56,629 nucleotides of DNA from Leptolinea sp964404415 (GTDB lineage Bacteria > Chloroflexota > Anaerolineae > Anaerolineales > Anaerolineaceae): positions 1 to 56,629 of the forward strand of contig CAYOKC010000003.1 of the NCBI GenBank assembly GCA_964404415.1, read 5' to 3'. How positions within the stretch are numbered: position 1 is the first letter of the stretch; every line of letters begins with the position of its first letter. The position numbers and the translations under genes are program-made. Positions 42,421 through 50,107 of this stretch are shown piece by piece. The notes below the pieces were generated by a model, which saw nothing but the letters and a program-made list of their open reading frames with translations, was not told the DNA's origin and searched no databases.

Positions 42421-42587
42421 TTAAGGTTATCAACCTTAACAAAAACGACACGTGTTGATTTTTAAGATAATAGTTTCGAATACCTGTTCGTGCCATTACT
42501 GGTTTGAAAAAGTTATCCACAGCCCCATATATGGGGGTATATGCCTTGATTTTGATTCGTACCCCCAATTAAGGGGGCTGTGGATAA
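42421..42587. other. oriC-like region with inverted DnaA boxes
   Basis: Two perfect DnaA boxes face each other: TTATCCACA (42513-42521) and TGTGGATAA (42579-42587). They belong to a 14-bp inverted repeat, TTATCCACAGCCCC and GGGGCTGTGGATAA. Between them lie two smaller palindromes, CCCCATATATGGGG and CCCCC/GGGGG around AATTAA. A further dyad, TTAAGGTT/AACCTTAA, lies at 42421-42439. The whole gap 42202-42632 has no gene and is AT-rich next to dnaA. It could be oriC or the dnaA autoregulatory site; two boxes are few for an origin. Confidence 0.6.
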
Positions 42588-42632
42588 AGAATAATTACTA
42601 GAAGAAACCCGAATCGCCTTTGAGTCAGCGAT

Positions 42633-43934
42633 TTATATTTGAGTCGACGTCAGGATCAGCCGCGCGGTCCGGCGTCCAAGCTCGACGGCAAAATTGGTTC
42701 CGCGGTCCCACGGGTAGACCTGGCTCATGCTGGCGAAGTACAGCCCGGGGATGGGAGTCTCCACAGCCGGAATATTCTTCGAATGGTCCACCAGCGGAAC
42801 CGGTTGGGCGTATTTGGTGCGGAACAGCCAGGTCTTGCGTACCCAATCCGGTTTGAATTCAGGGTTGACGCGCTGCAGCGCCGGCATGAACCGCTGAAGG
42901 AGCTCTTCCTGTGATAATTGGAAGTTTTCATGGTCGGTGTCCAGATAGTCGCCGCAGTACAGCAGGTGGTCGCCGTTGTAATTTTCTTTCGGTAAGAAGT
43001 TGGTGTGTTCCACCAGCGCAAGGAAGGGAAATCCGGCGGATTTTGGCAGGTTGAACCAGTAATACCCCTCTTTAGAGAGCGGGTGTTTGACGGCCAGCAC
43101 CATTACCACGGCGCCGATGCTTTTCAGGTTCAGTAATCCCTGCAGGTAATCGCCTGGCATGTCGGGTGCCATTTTCGCCATCAACGCGGGTGACGTGGTG
43201 ACCATACAGCGGTCAAAGGTGTGTGCTCCGTCAACGGCAGTCAGGGTTAACTGTCCGTCGTCGTCCCGGCGGATGGAGTCTACGCCGGTATTGAAGTGGA
43301 TGGTCACGCCGCGCTTTTGCAACTCAGCCGCCATTGAATCGGCAAACGCCTGGAAGCCGCCTTCAAAGGTGGCCAGCTTCGTCGTCCGGCTGTGCAGCCG
43401 TGCCCACATCCAGGCCATATTGACCTGCCGGGCGTATTTTTCACCAAATTTACCATCCAGCATGGGCAGCCACATCGTGTTGTAGGCGGTTTCACCGGCG
43501 TACTTGCGCATCCAGGCATCAACGGTGGTGTGTTCCATGGGTTTCCAGTTGGACGTCAGCCGGATATACAGGGTGGCCAGCCCAAAGCGGATCTTGTTGA
43601 TACCCCAGCCCAGTCCGGGGTACAGGGCGGCTGACAGGATGGAATCGAACGGGTAGAACTTGCCTTTATGGAACATCACCGTTTTGGGTTGTTTGACAAC
43701 CACCCGGTCTTCCCAGCCCAACTCTTTGATCAAGCCGAACATGTCTTTATCAGAGAGGAACCAGTGGTGGTAGAACTTCTCCAGTGACCACTTCCATTCA
43801 GGATCTTTAAATCCACCCGCCAAACCGCCGGCCTGGCCGGCGGCTTCAAAAATTTCAACGGTATGTCCGGCGTTGACCAGGTCAAACGCGGCTGACATGC
43901 CGGCCATGCCGCAACCCACGATCGCGATCTTCAT
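42633..43934 (-). CDS. FAD-dependent amine-oxidase-like flavoprotein (phytoene desaturase/protoporphyrinogen oxidase group)
   Basis: NAD(P)/FAD oxidoreductase of 433 residues. The Rossmann motif KIAIVGCGMAGMSAAFDLVNAGHTVEIFEA occupies 2-31, followed by the GGLAGG FAD loop; a central substrate domain (about 90-330) and the C-terminal PGLYFASMSQVYPWDRGTNFAVELGRRTA with FAD contact near 400 complete the fold. Its stop overlaps no other gene, but its start overlaps the stop of the upstream flippase-like gene by 4 nt. Such flavoproteins act on isoprenoids, porphyrins or UDP-sugars. With a lipid-flippase-like partner, an envelope lipid or glycan substrate is plausible. Confidence 0.82.
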   Translation of the reverse strand: MKIAIVGCGMAGMSAAFDLVNAGHTVEIFEAAGQAGGLAGGFKDPEWKWSLEKFYHHWFLSDKDMFGLIKELGWEDRVVVKQPKTVMFHKGKFYPFDSILSAALYPGLGWGINKIRFGLATLYIRLTSNWKPMEHTTVDAWMRKYAGETAYNTMWLPMLDGKFGEKYARQVNMAWMWARLHSRTTKLATFEGGFQAFADSMAAELQKRGVTIHFNTGVDSIRRDDDGQLTLTAVDGAHTFDRCMVTTSPALMAKMAPDMPGDYLQGLLNLKSIGAVVMVLAVKHPLSKEGYYWFNLPKSAGFPFLALVEHTNFLPKENYNGDHLLYCGDYLDTDHENFQLSQEELLQRFMPALQRVNPEFKPDWVRKTWLFRTKYAQPVPLVDHSKNIPAVETPIPGLYFASMSQVYPWDRGTNFAVELGRRTARLILTSTQI

Positions 43935-44929
43935 TCGAGTGTCTCCGGTTTCTCACCCCATTTCAAACCTTCGCGGGTGAAGTAATACGCGCCCAGCGCG
44001 GTGATGGGCAGCCACAGGGCTACATGCAGCAGCAGGGTATAACCGGCAGCTACTTCACCGGAAACGCCGTAGGCGGTCAACAGGGCGATGCCTGGGGCGT
44101 CAAAGGTGCCCACGTATCCCGGCGCGGAAGGAAGGGTGGTGGCCAGGTTGACGATACCATTCATCAACATCAACGCGAAGAAGCTGACCTGGAACGGGAA
44201 GGCGTGCATTACAAACCAGTACTTACCGGTTTCCAGCAGCCAGATGACCACAGATGTGAAAAACACCATCAATGCTTCGCGCGGGCTGCGCAGTGATTCG
44301 AGGCCTGAAAGGAATCGACGGGTTAATCCAAGGGTTTTCTCTCGGAAGCGCTCAGGCAGGAAGCGAACGAATGTTTTTTCAAGAATCTTTTCACTCGCAG
44401 CCGGGAAAGCCGCGGCCAACAGAAATACTGCCAGCGCGCCAATAAAGGCGGCCGCGCCCCAGATGGACAGGTTCTGAATATTGCCGACAAAGCCCGAATC
44501 GGATTGCAGGCGCGTGAGTTCGGGAAGGTTGAGGAAAACGAAACCCAGCATGACCACACCGTCAAACACACGCTCGACAAAAATTGTGGCAAGTGAAGCC
44601 GATACCGGCACACCTTCATGTTTTTTCAATACAAAAGCCCGCAAAACCTCTCCGGCGCGCGCCGGATAGATATTGTTACCCATGTATCCAATGGTCACGA
44701 TCGGGAACATCTTACGGGTGGATATGGGTTTTAACGGCCGCAGCAGGTAATGCCAGCGCCAGGCGCGCACCCAAACCCCGATGAAGTACACCAGTACACC
44801 CGGGATCAGCCACCAGTAGTTGGCTGATTGCAAAGCCGTCCAAACCTGCCCCAGATGAAGACCGCGCAATGCCAGGTAAAGAAAGGCTATGCTGATGATC
44901 ATGCCAAGCCAAAATTGCCAGCGTTTCAA
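43931..44929 (-). CDS. Flippase-like integral membrane protein (UPF0104 / LPG synthase TM family)
   Basis: Membrane protein of 332 residues with about eight hydrophobic segments: FWLGMIISIAFLYLALRGL, WWLIPGVLVYFIGVWVRAWRWHYLLRPL (the WRW signature near 58-66), TIGYMGNNIYPARAGEVLRAFVLKK (90-113, conserved NNIYPARAGE loop), ATIFVERVFDGVVMLGF and PSAPGYVGTFDAPGIALL near 270-290. This family includes AglD2 and MprF-type flippase domains that move lipid-linked compounds. It overlaps the flavoprotein by 4 nt and follows a 43-residue membrane protein gene by 49 nt. Confidence 0.85.
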   Translation of the reverse strand: MKRWQFWLGMIISIAFLYLALRGLHLGQVWTALQSANYWWLIPGVLVYFIGVWVRAWRWHYLLRPLKPISTRKMFPIVTIGYMGNNIYPARAGEVLRAFVLKKHEGVPVSASLATIFVERVFDGVVMLGFVFLNLPELTRLQSDSGFVGNIQNLSIWGAAAFIGALAVFLLAAAFPAASEKILEKTFVRFLPERFREKTLGLTRRFLSGLESLRSPREALMVFFTSVVIWLLETGKYWFVMHAFPFQVSFFALMLMNGIVNLATTLPSAPGYVGTFDAPGIALLTAYGVSGEVAAGYTLLLHVALWLPITALGAYYFTREGLKWGEKPETLE

Positions 44930-44978
44930 ATGGATATCCTGTATTTATTTAATAATTAAAGAGGTTGATTTTGAACGA

Positions 44979-45110
44979 TCAATAGGAGATCAGAGAAAGA
45001 ATCCACGAAAGGATGATGATAATGGCGACAATCGTGAACAGTATTCTCTGACCAGTCAACTTGCGTATTTCAGCTTTGGAGACCGTTCGGGTTTGATTTT
45101 TTGACGTCAT
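44979..45110 (-). CDS. Small single-span membrane protein (43 aa)
   Basis: A short gene with an excellent start: GGAGGAGAATT directly before the ATG at 45110, and TGA at 44979. The product has a polar, basic N-terminus (Lys/Arg/Thr-rich, residues 1-20) and one hydrophobic segment from about residue 22 to 42 (LFTIVAIIIILSWILSLIS), giving N-in orientation. No family is recognised. It is upstream of the flippase-like gene on the same strand, so it may be part of that operon as an accessory subunit. Confidence 0.65.
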   Translation of the reverse strand: MTSKNQTRTVSKAEIRKLTGQRILFTIVAIIIILSWILSLISY

Positions 45111-45154
45111 AATTCTCCTCCAACGGTATCAAATTGTACCATTGCCTATTATTA

Positions 45155-45184
45155 TAAAAAGAACGGGAGCGTAGGCTCCCGTTC
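45155..45184 (-). terminator. Terminator after the zinc-ribbon gene
   Basis: On the minus strand GAACGGGAGC and GCTCCCGTTC (45184-45161) form a perfect 10-bp stem with a 4-nt loop, then TTTTTATAAT. Confidence 0.9.
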
Positions 45185-45203
45185 AGAATTTGAGTGCGGT
45201 GAA

Positions 45204-45509
45204 CTAATTTGACGACGCGGTTGACGTTTCCGCCGGTTTTCCCGTGGAAGCGGATTCGGCCGGTTTCGATTCTGACGCGGTTGACTTCTCATCACTATGC
45301 GAGTTGCTCATTCTTCCCTGGCCGGAGGGGGAACGGTGATCGGTGGCATAAAAACCGGATCCTTTGAAGACGATTCCGACCGGGGTGTAGACTTTGCGCA
45401 ATTCTTTCTTGCCGCATTCAGGGCAGCGGGTGAGAGGAGAATCGCTGAATTTCTGCGTCTTCTCAAATTGAACTCCGCAACTTTCACACCGATAGGTATA
45501 CACTGGCAT
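45204..45509 (-). CDS. FmdB-family zinc-ribbon protein
   Basis: Small putative regulatory protein of 101 residues. The FmdB zinc ribbon is complete: PVYTYRCESCGVQFEKTQKF (Cys pair at 8 and 11) and LTRCPECGKKELRKVYTP (Cys pair near 29 and 32), followed by GIVFKGSGFYATDHR. The C-terminal 45 residues are a low-complexity Ser/Thr/Ala/Glu/Lys/Pro tail. I start at 45509 since GGAGG lies 8 nt upstream; a longer frame to 45566 lacks support. Function of the family is not established, although it was named after formamidase regulation. Confidence 0.88.
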   Translation of the reverse strand: MPVYTYRCESCGVQFEKTQKFSDSPLTRCPECGKKELRKVYTPVGIVFKGSGFYATDHRSPSGQGRMSNSHSDEKSTASESKPAESASTGKPAETSTASSN

Positions 45510-45635
45510 AGCAACAACCTCCACTCTAACTGAGGACCATTCTGATTCAACTAATGAATATAGCACCGGATTGTATATAAATCAATAGAAAAAGTTAAGA
45601 ATCGCGGATTCTTACGAAACTCTTATTTTTCTGGC

Positions 45636-46178
45636 CTATTTGATTTTCAGAGGGATCCCGGCAGCCATCAAATAGACTTCATTCGCCAGGCTGGCAAGGC
45701 GCTGATTGGCGCGCCCCTGTACATCGCGGAAGATCCGTCCCATTCGTGACTCTGGAACGATTCCCATGCCTACCTCATTGCTTACCACAAACCAGGGTTC
45801 GGGGCGGTTATCGATCGCTGCCAGCAGATCTGCCATGGCGTCTTCGCCGGCGCTGAAGAAGGCATCTTCACTCGAATCTTCCGGAATACAACTGAATGCT
45901 TCGCCCAGCATCAAGGTGACACAATCCAGCAGGACGGCGGAATAATTGTGGGGGATTCCCTTCAATGCCGTTGATATGTTTTCCGGCGCTTCGAGGGTAG
46001 ACCAACCGGCAGGGCGGGTGGCTTTATGCGCGGCAACGCGCTGTTCCATTTCTTTATCCAACACACGGGCTGTGGCTACATATAGCACATGGCTTCCCGT
46101 TTGCTGCGCCAGTCTGACGGCGTATGAACTCTTACCGCTTCGCGCGCCCCCAAATATAAAGGTGACTTTTTCTGCCAT
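45636..46178 (-). CDS. cobU: Bifunctional adenosylcobinamide kinase/guanylyltransferase
   Basis: Phosphorylates adenosylcobinamide and adds GMP to give AdoCbi-GDP in cobamide assembly; 180 residues. P-loop FIFGGARSGKSSYAVRLA at 7-24, the guanylylated His in RVAAHKATRPAGWSTLE (His50 region), LLDCVTLMLGEAF near 85-98 and VSNEVGMGIVPESRMGRIFRD near 133-153 are all present. It is last in the cobT-cobS-cbiR-cobU operon and starts 4 nt after cbiR. Confidence 0.94.
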   Translation of the reverse strand: MAEKVTFIFGGARSGKSSYAVRLAQQTGSHVLYVATARVLDKEMEQRVAAHKATRPAGWSTLEAPENISTALKGIPHNYSAVLLDCVTLMLGEAFSCIPEDSSEDAFFSAGEDAMADLLAAIDNRPEPWFVVSNEVGMGIVPESRMGRIFRDVQGRANQRLASLANEVYLMAAGIPLKIK

Positions 46179-46182
46179 TTTT

Positions 46183-46977
46183 CTAACCTCTCAGGCGGGT
46201 TACACTATCTTCAATGGCCTGGATCGATGTCGTCAGGTCATTTTCTGAGAATATCTCCAACGTAAGTACGCCCTGGTAATTATGCTCCAATACAAACCCG
46301 ATCAGATCATCAATCGAATCTTTTCTCATTAATTGTAGCGATTGATGGTCGCGGGTGCCTATACCATGTACATGTAATATGGTTGTATCATCCAACCGGC
46401 CTGTCAGGTAGGAAATCGGGTCGTGACCATCCAGCCACAGGTGACCAATATCAATGCACCGTGAGCAACCGGCCGAGCGGATGACCGCGTCATTGAATTC
46501 GGGCGGATACCCCTCCAGGTTTTCCACGGCGAGCAAACGGATGTCGCCGCAATAACCGGCAGCTTCGCGCAGTGACCTTACCGCCTGTTCCTGCCAGCGT
46601 GATAGCACCGCTGGATCCGGCGAATTTCGTTCCTCTTTGCCATCCAGATGCGCCACATACGCGAGAGGGTGCAGTCCGCGGGTGCATTCCATCACCCGCC
46701 GGGCTTTTATCAGGGAGTTGTGTGTTTCCCCGCCATCGGCCGCCAATCTCAAGTCCAGGGGAAGGTGCACGGTGTACGTCAAATCATGGTTGTCAGCCAG
46801 CGCTCTCAGTTCGTCAATCACATAGCGGTCAGGCAGGTTGCTCTGGTCGTCCAGTTCGAATAGCACCAGCTGAATATCCCGCACCTTGCCGGCCAGATAG
46901 CGGGCATTGGGCAGAATGTCATCCGGAATGATAAAAGACGTAGTTCCGAGCCGGAACGGAAGGTCAGAGAGCCGCAT
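46183..46977 (-). CDS. cbiR: CbiR-like cobamide remodelling hydrolase (AP-endonuclease-type TIM barrel)
   Basis: TIM-barrel metalloenzyme of 264 residues in the AP_endonuc_2/xylose-isomerase-like superfamily. Visible active-site pieces: YTVHLPLDLRL near 58-68, LAVENLEGYPPEF near 150 (metal Glu), CIDIGHLWLDGHDP near 173-186 (Asp/His), ILHVHGIGTRDHQSL near 200-214 (His residues), LTLEIFSENDL near 242-252 (Glu). CbiR from Akkermansia belongs to this superfamily and cleaves the nucleotide loop of unwanted cobamides so they can be rebuilt with another lower base. The position between cobS and cobU makes that role likely; the name rests on context more than on motifs. Confidence 0.75.
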   Translation of the reverse strand: MRLSDLPFRLGTTSFIIPDDILPNARYLAGKVRDIQLVLFELDDQSNLPDRYVIDELRALADNHDLTYTVHLPLDLRLAADGGETHNSLIKARRVMECTRGLHPLAYVAHLDGKEERNSPDPAVLSRWQEQAVRSLREAAGYCGDIRLLAVENLEGYPPEFNDAVIRSAGCSRCIDIGHLWLDGHDPISYLTGRLDDTTILHVHGIGTRDHQSLQLMRKDSIDDLIGFVLEHNYQGVLTLEIFSENDLTTSIQAIEDSVTRLRG

Positions 46978-47689
46978 AGGTTAAAAGGATCACGATCTCA
47001 GAGACTTCAATGGTCAGGCCCAGGACGTCACCGGTCACACCGCCGATGCGCTTCCGGGCCAGCGCGTATATCCCCGCCGCGGCAGCGGTGGCCAGAACGG
47101 CTGAAACAGCAGCCTGCCATCCGCCCGCGAGAATCAGCATCAGCGGGATAATACCGGCGGCAGCAATGGACCGGTTCTCAAGCCCGGCAGCCATATCGGC
47201 GGCCATGCCTTCCTTACGGGCCAGCGGCAATTTCGCGCCAATCAGGATCAGCCACCGGCTGAAACAGGCCGCGAAGATCAGGATGAAAAATGTGCTGGTT
47301 GGCGGGATGGTGTACAAAGCGGAAAACTTCAACCCGAGCGCCAGGATCAGCCCAACAACACCAAACGTGCCGATATGCGGGTCTGCCATGATCTTCAGTC
47401 GTTTTTCGGAAGAGGCAGCGCAGAGAAGACCGTCGCAGCAGTCTGCCAGTCCGTCAAGGTGCAGCGCACCGGTCAACACTACCCAGAGCAGTACAGTAAG
47501 GACATCCGCCGGTATCAGCGGGACCATGAGCTTAAAAACACCCCATCCCACCACGGTGATGAACCCGATGAGCACTCCGATCAGGGGGAACCAGAAGGCA
47601 GCCCGCCCGGTGTCACCGGGTTCGGGCGTGCCGAAATCTCCGGTTGGGAGAATAGTCAATAACGAAAGGGCATGCTTAAGTGGTTTCAT
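46964..47689 (-). CDS. cobS: Adenosylcobinamide-GDP ribazoletransferase (cobalamin synthase)
   Basis: Membrane enzyme of 241 residues that joins AdoCbi-GDP with alpha-ribazole (phosphate) to form the cobamide. Characteristic pieces: LSLLTILPTGDFG at the start, AAFWFPLIGVLIG near 30, and the metal-binding LHLDGLADCCDGLLCAASSEKRLKIMADPHIGTFGVVGL from 78 on, with the conserved DGLADxxDG and DPxIGTFG. About five to six hydrophobic segments follow. It overlaps cobT by 4 nt and cbiR by 14 nt. Confidence 0.94.
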   Translation of the reverse strand: MKPLKHALSLLTILPTGDFGTPEPGDTGRAAFWFPLIGVLIGFITVVGWGVFKLMVPLIPADVLTVLLWVVLTGALHLDGLADCCDGLLCAASSEKRLKIMADPHIGTFGVVGLILALGLKFSALYTIPPTSTFFILIFAACFSRWLILIGAKLPLARKEGMAADMAAGLENRSIAAAGIIPLMLILAGGWQAAVSAVLATAAAAGIYALARKRIGGVTGDVLGLTIEVSEIVILLTYAAL

Positions 47690-48729
47690 TCCTTATCCGA
47701 GACGCCGGCCGATTCAAATGTGGCCATATCGTTAAGTATACGCACGGAAGCTTCGATCAAATTGAAAGCCAGCGCGGCGCCGGTTCCTTCACCCAACCGC
47801 ATGCCCAGGTCAAGCAATGGTTTAAGTCCCATTTTGTCCAGCATGGCGCATTGACCGATCTCCACCGATTTATGGGCTGCGATCAGGTATGGTTGAATAT
47901 CCGGCGCAAGTTCGAAGGCCAGCAGCGCGGCCGCGGTGGAAATAAATCCGTCGATTACCACGGGCACTCCGCGTGAGGCAGCGCCCAGTATCAGGCCGGC
48001 CAGTCCGCCGATCTCAAATCCGCCGACCTTCGCCAGCACGTCCAGAGGGTCATTTTTATCGGGTTTATTTATACGGATGGCTTTCTCAATGATCGTGATC
48101 TTGGCGGCCAGCCCAGCGTCATCCACACCGGTTCCCCGCCCGGTGACGTGCGCCACGGGCAGCCCGGTGAAAACCGCTGCTATGGCCGAGGACGGCGTGG
48201 TATTGCCAATACCCATATCGCCGGTAGCGATCAGGTCGGCTCCCCGGTCAATTTCCTGGAACGCCACTTCCATGCCGCGCTGCAAAGATATTTCGGCTTC
48301 ATGGCGCGACATCGCCGGCCCGGCTGCCATATTGGCTGTCCCCCGGCCGACCTTACAATCGATCACACCGCTGTTGGCCGGAAAGTCGGCAGCCACGCCC
48401 ATATCCACCACACAGACGCGCGCCCCGGCGAGCCTGGAAAGAACGTTGATCGCCGCTCCGCCTTGCAGAAAGTTGTGCACCATTTGAGGGGTGACGTCAG
48501 CCGGGTATGCTGAAACCCCTTCCCGGGTTACGCCGTGGTCACCGGCCATCACTACCACAACCTTGCGGGAGACATCCGGCGTCAGGGTATGCTGGGCGGC
48601 GGCAATCTGCACGGATAGGTCTTCCAACCGCCCCAGGCTGCCGGTGGGTTTGGTCAGCATGTTTTGGTGTTGGCGGGCTTTTTCAGCGATGGCTGTATCT
48701 GGTGCGGGAATGGCTGGAATTTGTAACAT
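47686..48729 (-). CDS. cobT: Nicotinate-nucleotide:dimethylbenzimidazole phosphoribosyltransferase
   Basis: Activates the lower base of cobamides: DMB (or another base) plus nicotinate mononucleotide to alpha-ribazole phosphate. 347 residues from the ATG at 48729 (MLQIPAIPAPD), with GAAAGGA upstream. Family motifs: LTKPTGSLGRLEDLS near 25-39, VVMAGDHGVTREGVSAYP near 62-79, GDMGIGNTTPSSAIAAVF near 163-180, and the catalytic Glu in GMRLGEGTGAALAF near 308. First gene of the salvage operon and directly downstream of the B12 riboswitch terminator. Confidence 0.95.
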   Translation of the reverse strand: MLQIPAIPAPDTAIAEKARQHQNMLTKPTGSLGRLEDLSVQIAAAQHTLTPDVSRKVVVVMAGDHGVTREGVSAYPADVTPQMVHNFLQGGAAINVLSRLAGARVCVVDMGVAADFPANSGVIDCKVGRGTANMAAGPAMSRHEAEISLQRGMEVAFQEIDRGADLIATGDMGIGNTTPSSAIAAVFTGLPVAHVTGRGTGVDDAGLAAKITIIEKAIRINKPDKNDPLDVLAKVGGFEIGGLAGLILGAASRGVPVVIDGFISTAAALLAFELAPDIQPYLIAAHKSVEIGQCAMLDKMGLKPLLDLGMRLGEGTGAALAFNLIEASVRILNDMATFESAGVSDKE

Positions 48730-48757
48730 GGAGAAAACGATCCTTTCAGGGGAAAAT

Positions 48758-48785
48758 AAAAAAAACGTCCGGTTGCCGGACGTTT
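48758..48785 (-). terminator. Riboswitch-linked terminator before cobT
   Basis: On the minus strand AAACGTCCGG and CCGGACGTTT (48785-48763) form a perfect 10-bp stem with a 3-nt loop, followed by an eight-T tract. It lies between the cobalamin aptamer and cobT. Confidence 0.92.
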
Positions 48786-48849
48786 GGTGTAACACTGGCG
48801 GTCTGCTACATCTTTCTGGTCCGGAAAGAAAGAGCGGTTCATCGCGGGG

Positions 48850-48951
48850 CAGGTATCCTGACTTGCGGCGGTTAAGCCGGTCACAGTTGCGGCACAGTGC
48901 TGGATTTTCGTGTGAGGATCACCAGCTTCCCTGAATCCTTAATTGGATACC
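48850..48951 (-). promoter_or_regulatory. Cobalamin (B12) riboswitch
   Basis: On the minus strand the B12-box set is present: GGGAAGCTGGTGATCC, AATCCAGCACTGTGCCGCAACTGTGA-like core, and AGTCAGGATACCTGCC at the 3' side. P1 forms from GGTATCC (48951-48945) with GGATACC (48858-48852). It should repress the cobT operon when cobalamin is abundant. Confidence 0.95.
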
Positions 48952-48964
48952 CCGAAACGGGTCA

Positions 48965-48993
48965 AGTGTATGACACGCGCACGGGTTTGTCAA
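48965..48993 (-). promoter_or_regulatory. Promoter of the cobalamin salvage operon
   Basis: On the minus strand TTGACA (48993-48988), a 17-bp spacer and TACACT (48970-48965). It starts the transcript just before the B12 riboswitch. Confidence 0.8.
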
Positions 48994-49086
48994 ACCCGGG
49001 ATTCTTTACGGGGATTTAACGCGAGTTCTCTCGCGAAGTACCGATAAAGAGAATAAGGCGAGTGCCTTCTGGCGGGGAGGCCTGTG

Positions 49087-49323
49087 ATGACTATCGGTAC
49101 AGATCAAATTCAATCGCTTGTCAGAGCCCGGCGGCTGCTTTTATTGGCCAATCAGGCGGCTAAACCGCGCCCTGAAGCGAAAATGGAAGGCCCGTCATTC
49201 AAAGAGATCATGGAAGGCAGTGATGTCCCCGCGCCTCCTGGAGCGGAATTAAAAACTGCCGGACCACAAAAATCCGGCTACTCACAGACCAAAGAAGGTT
49301 CTACCTTCGATACATTGACGTAA
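49087..49323 (+). CDS. Small hypothetical protein (78 aa)
   Basis: A short gene with GGGGAGG about 7 nt before its ATG and a strong terminator at its stop codon, so it is probably real. The product begins with a basic amphipathic helix (QIQSLVRARRLLLLANQAA, residues 8-26) and continues as a polar, Pro/Gly/Lys/Ser-rich chain likely to be disordered. No signal peptide, no cysteine and no recognised domain. It lies between the divergent B12 riboswitch and the convergent pst operon. A 5-bp hairpin (GCGAG/CTCGC) lies at 49021-49034, upstream. Function is unknown. Confidence 0.65.
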   Translation: MTIGTDQIQSLVRARRLLLLANQAAKPRPEAKMEGPSFKEIMEGSDVPAPPGAELKTAGPQKSGYSQTKEGSTFDTLT

Positions 49324-49350
49324 AACATCCGGCTTGCCGGATGTTTTTTT
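49323..49350. terminator. Bidirectional terminator between the small gene and pstB
   Basis: AAACATCCGG (49323-49332) and CCGGATGTTT (49337-49346) form a perfect 10-bp stem with a 4-nt loop, followed by T to 49350 on the plus strand and four T residues on the minus strand. The plus T-run reaches the pstB stop codon. Confidence 0.92.
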
Positions 49351-50104
49351 ACCCGAAACGCCCGGTTATATAATCCTGGGAGCGCTGGTCTTTTGGATTG
49401 GTGAACATAATTTCGCCCGAGGCGTATTCAATCAATTCACCCTGCAGGAAAAACGCGGCCATATCGCTGATGCGGGCGGATTGCTGTGTGTTATGCGGCG
49501 CGATCACAATGGTGTATTTTTCTTTTAATTCCCGCAGCATTTCTTCAATTTTCGCTGTCGCCAGGGGGTCAAGCGCGGAGGTGGGTTCGTCAAGCAGGAT
49601 GATCTCAGGATGCAATGCCAGCACCCGCGCGATCCCCATGCGCTGCTGCTGCCCGCCGGAAAGGGCGACGCCCGGGTCGTTAAGTCGATCTTTGACCTCG
49701 TCCCATAACACAGCCTGCCGTAATGCCTGCTCAACTGCGTCATCGAGTTTCTTGCGGTTTCTCATGCCGGCCATTACCAGCCCGTAAGCTACATTCTCAT
49801 AAATCGAAAGCGGCAGAGACACTGGCCGTGAAAAGACCATGCCAACCCGCCGCCGCAGGGCGTTGACATCGAGATCCGGGTCCAGAATGTTCTCGCCATT
49901 GATGCGTACTGTCCCTTCGAGGGTGGTCACATCGGCCAGATCGTTAAGGCGGTTCAACACGCGCAGGAGCGACGATTTCCCGCCGCCGGCCGGCCCGAAT
50001 AGTACGGTAATGGTGTTCGCTTTTATATTGAGCGACACATTCTTCAGGCTTTCGGTGCCATCGGAATATGTTAGTGTAAGATTTTCAATAACGATCTTAT
50101 CCAT
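49349..50104 (-). CDS. pstB: Phosphate ABC transporter ATPase PstB
   Basis: ATPase of the high-affinity phosphate importer, 251 residues. Walker A GPAGGGKSSLLRVLNR (36-51), preceded by the PstB-like TYSDGTESLKNVSLNIKANTI; GMVFSRPVSLPLSIYENVAYG near 87-107 (PstB loop), signature LSGGQQQRMGIARVLAL near 148, Walker B IILLDEPTSALDPLAT near 168, switch APHNTQQSARIS with His. Starts 3 nt after pstA. No phoU follows within the window. Confidence 0.94.
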   Translation of the reverse strand: MDKIVIENLTLTYSDGTESLKNVSLNIKANTITVLFGPAGGGKSSLLRVLNRLNDLADVTTLEGTVRINGENILDPDLDVNALRRRVGMVFSRPVSLPLSIYENVAYGLVMAGMRNRKKLDDAVEQALRQAVLWDEVKDRLNDPGVALSGGQQQRMGIARVLALHPEIILLDEPTSALDPLATAKIEEMLRELKEKYTIVIAPHNTQQSARISDMAAFFLQGELIEYASGEIMFTNPKDQRSQDYITGRFG

Positions 50105-50107
50105 GGT

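Noticed and set aside
42344..42568. Open frame in the dnaA upstream region
   Set aside because: It crosses the DnaA boxes and palindromes, has no SD, and has no known counterpart.
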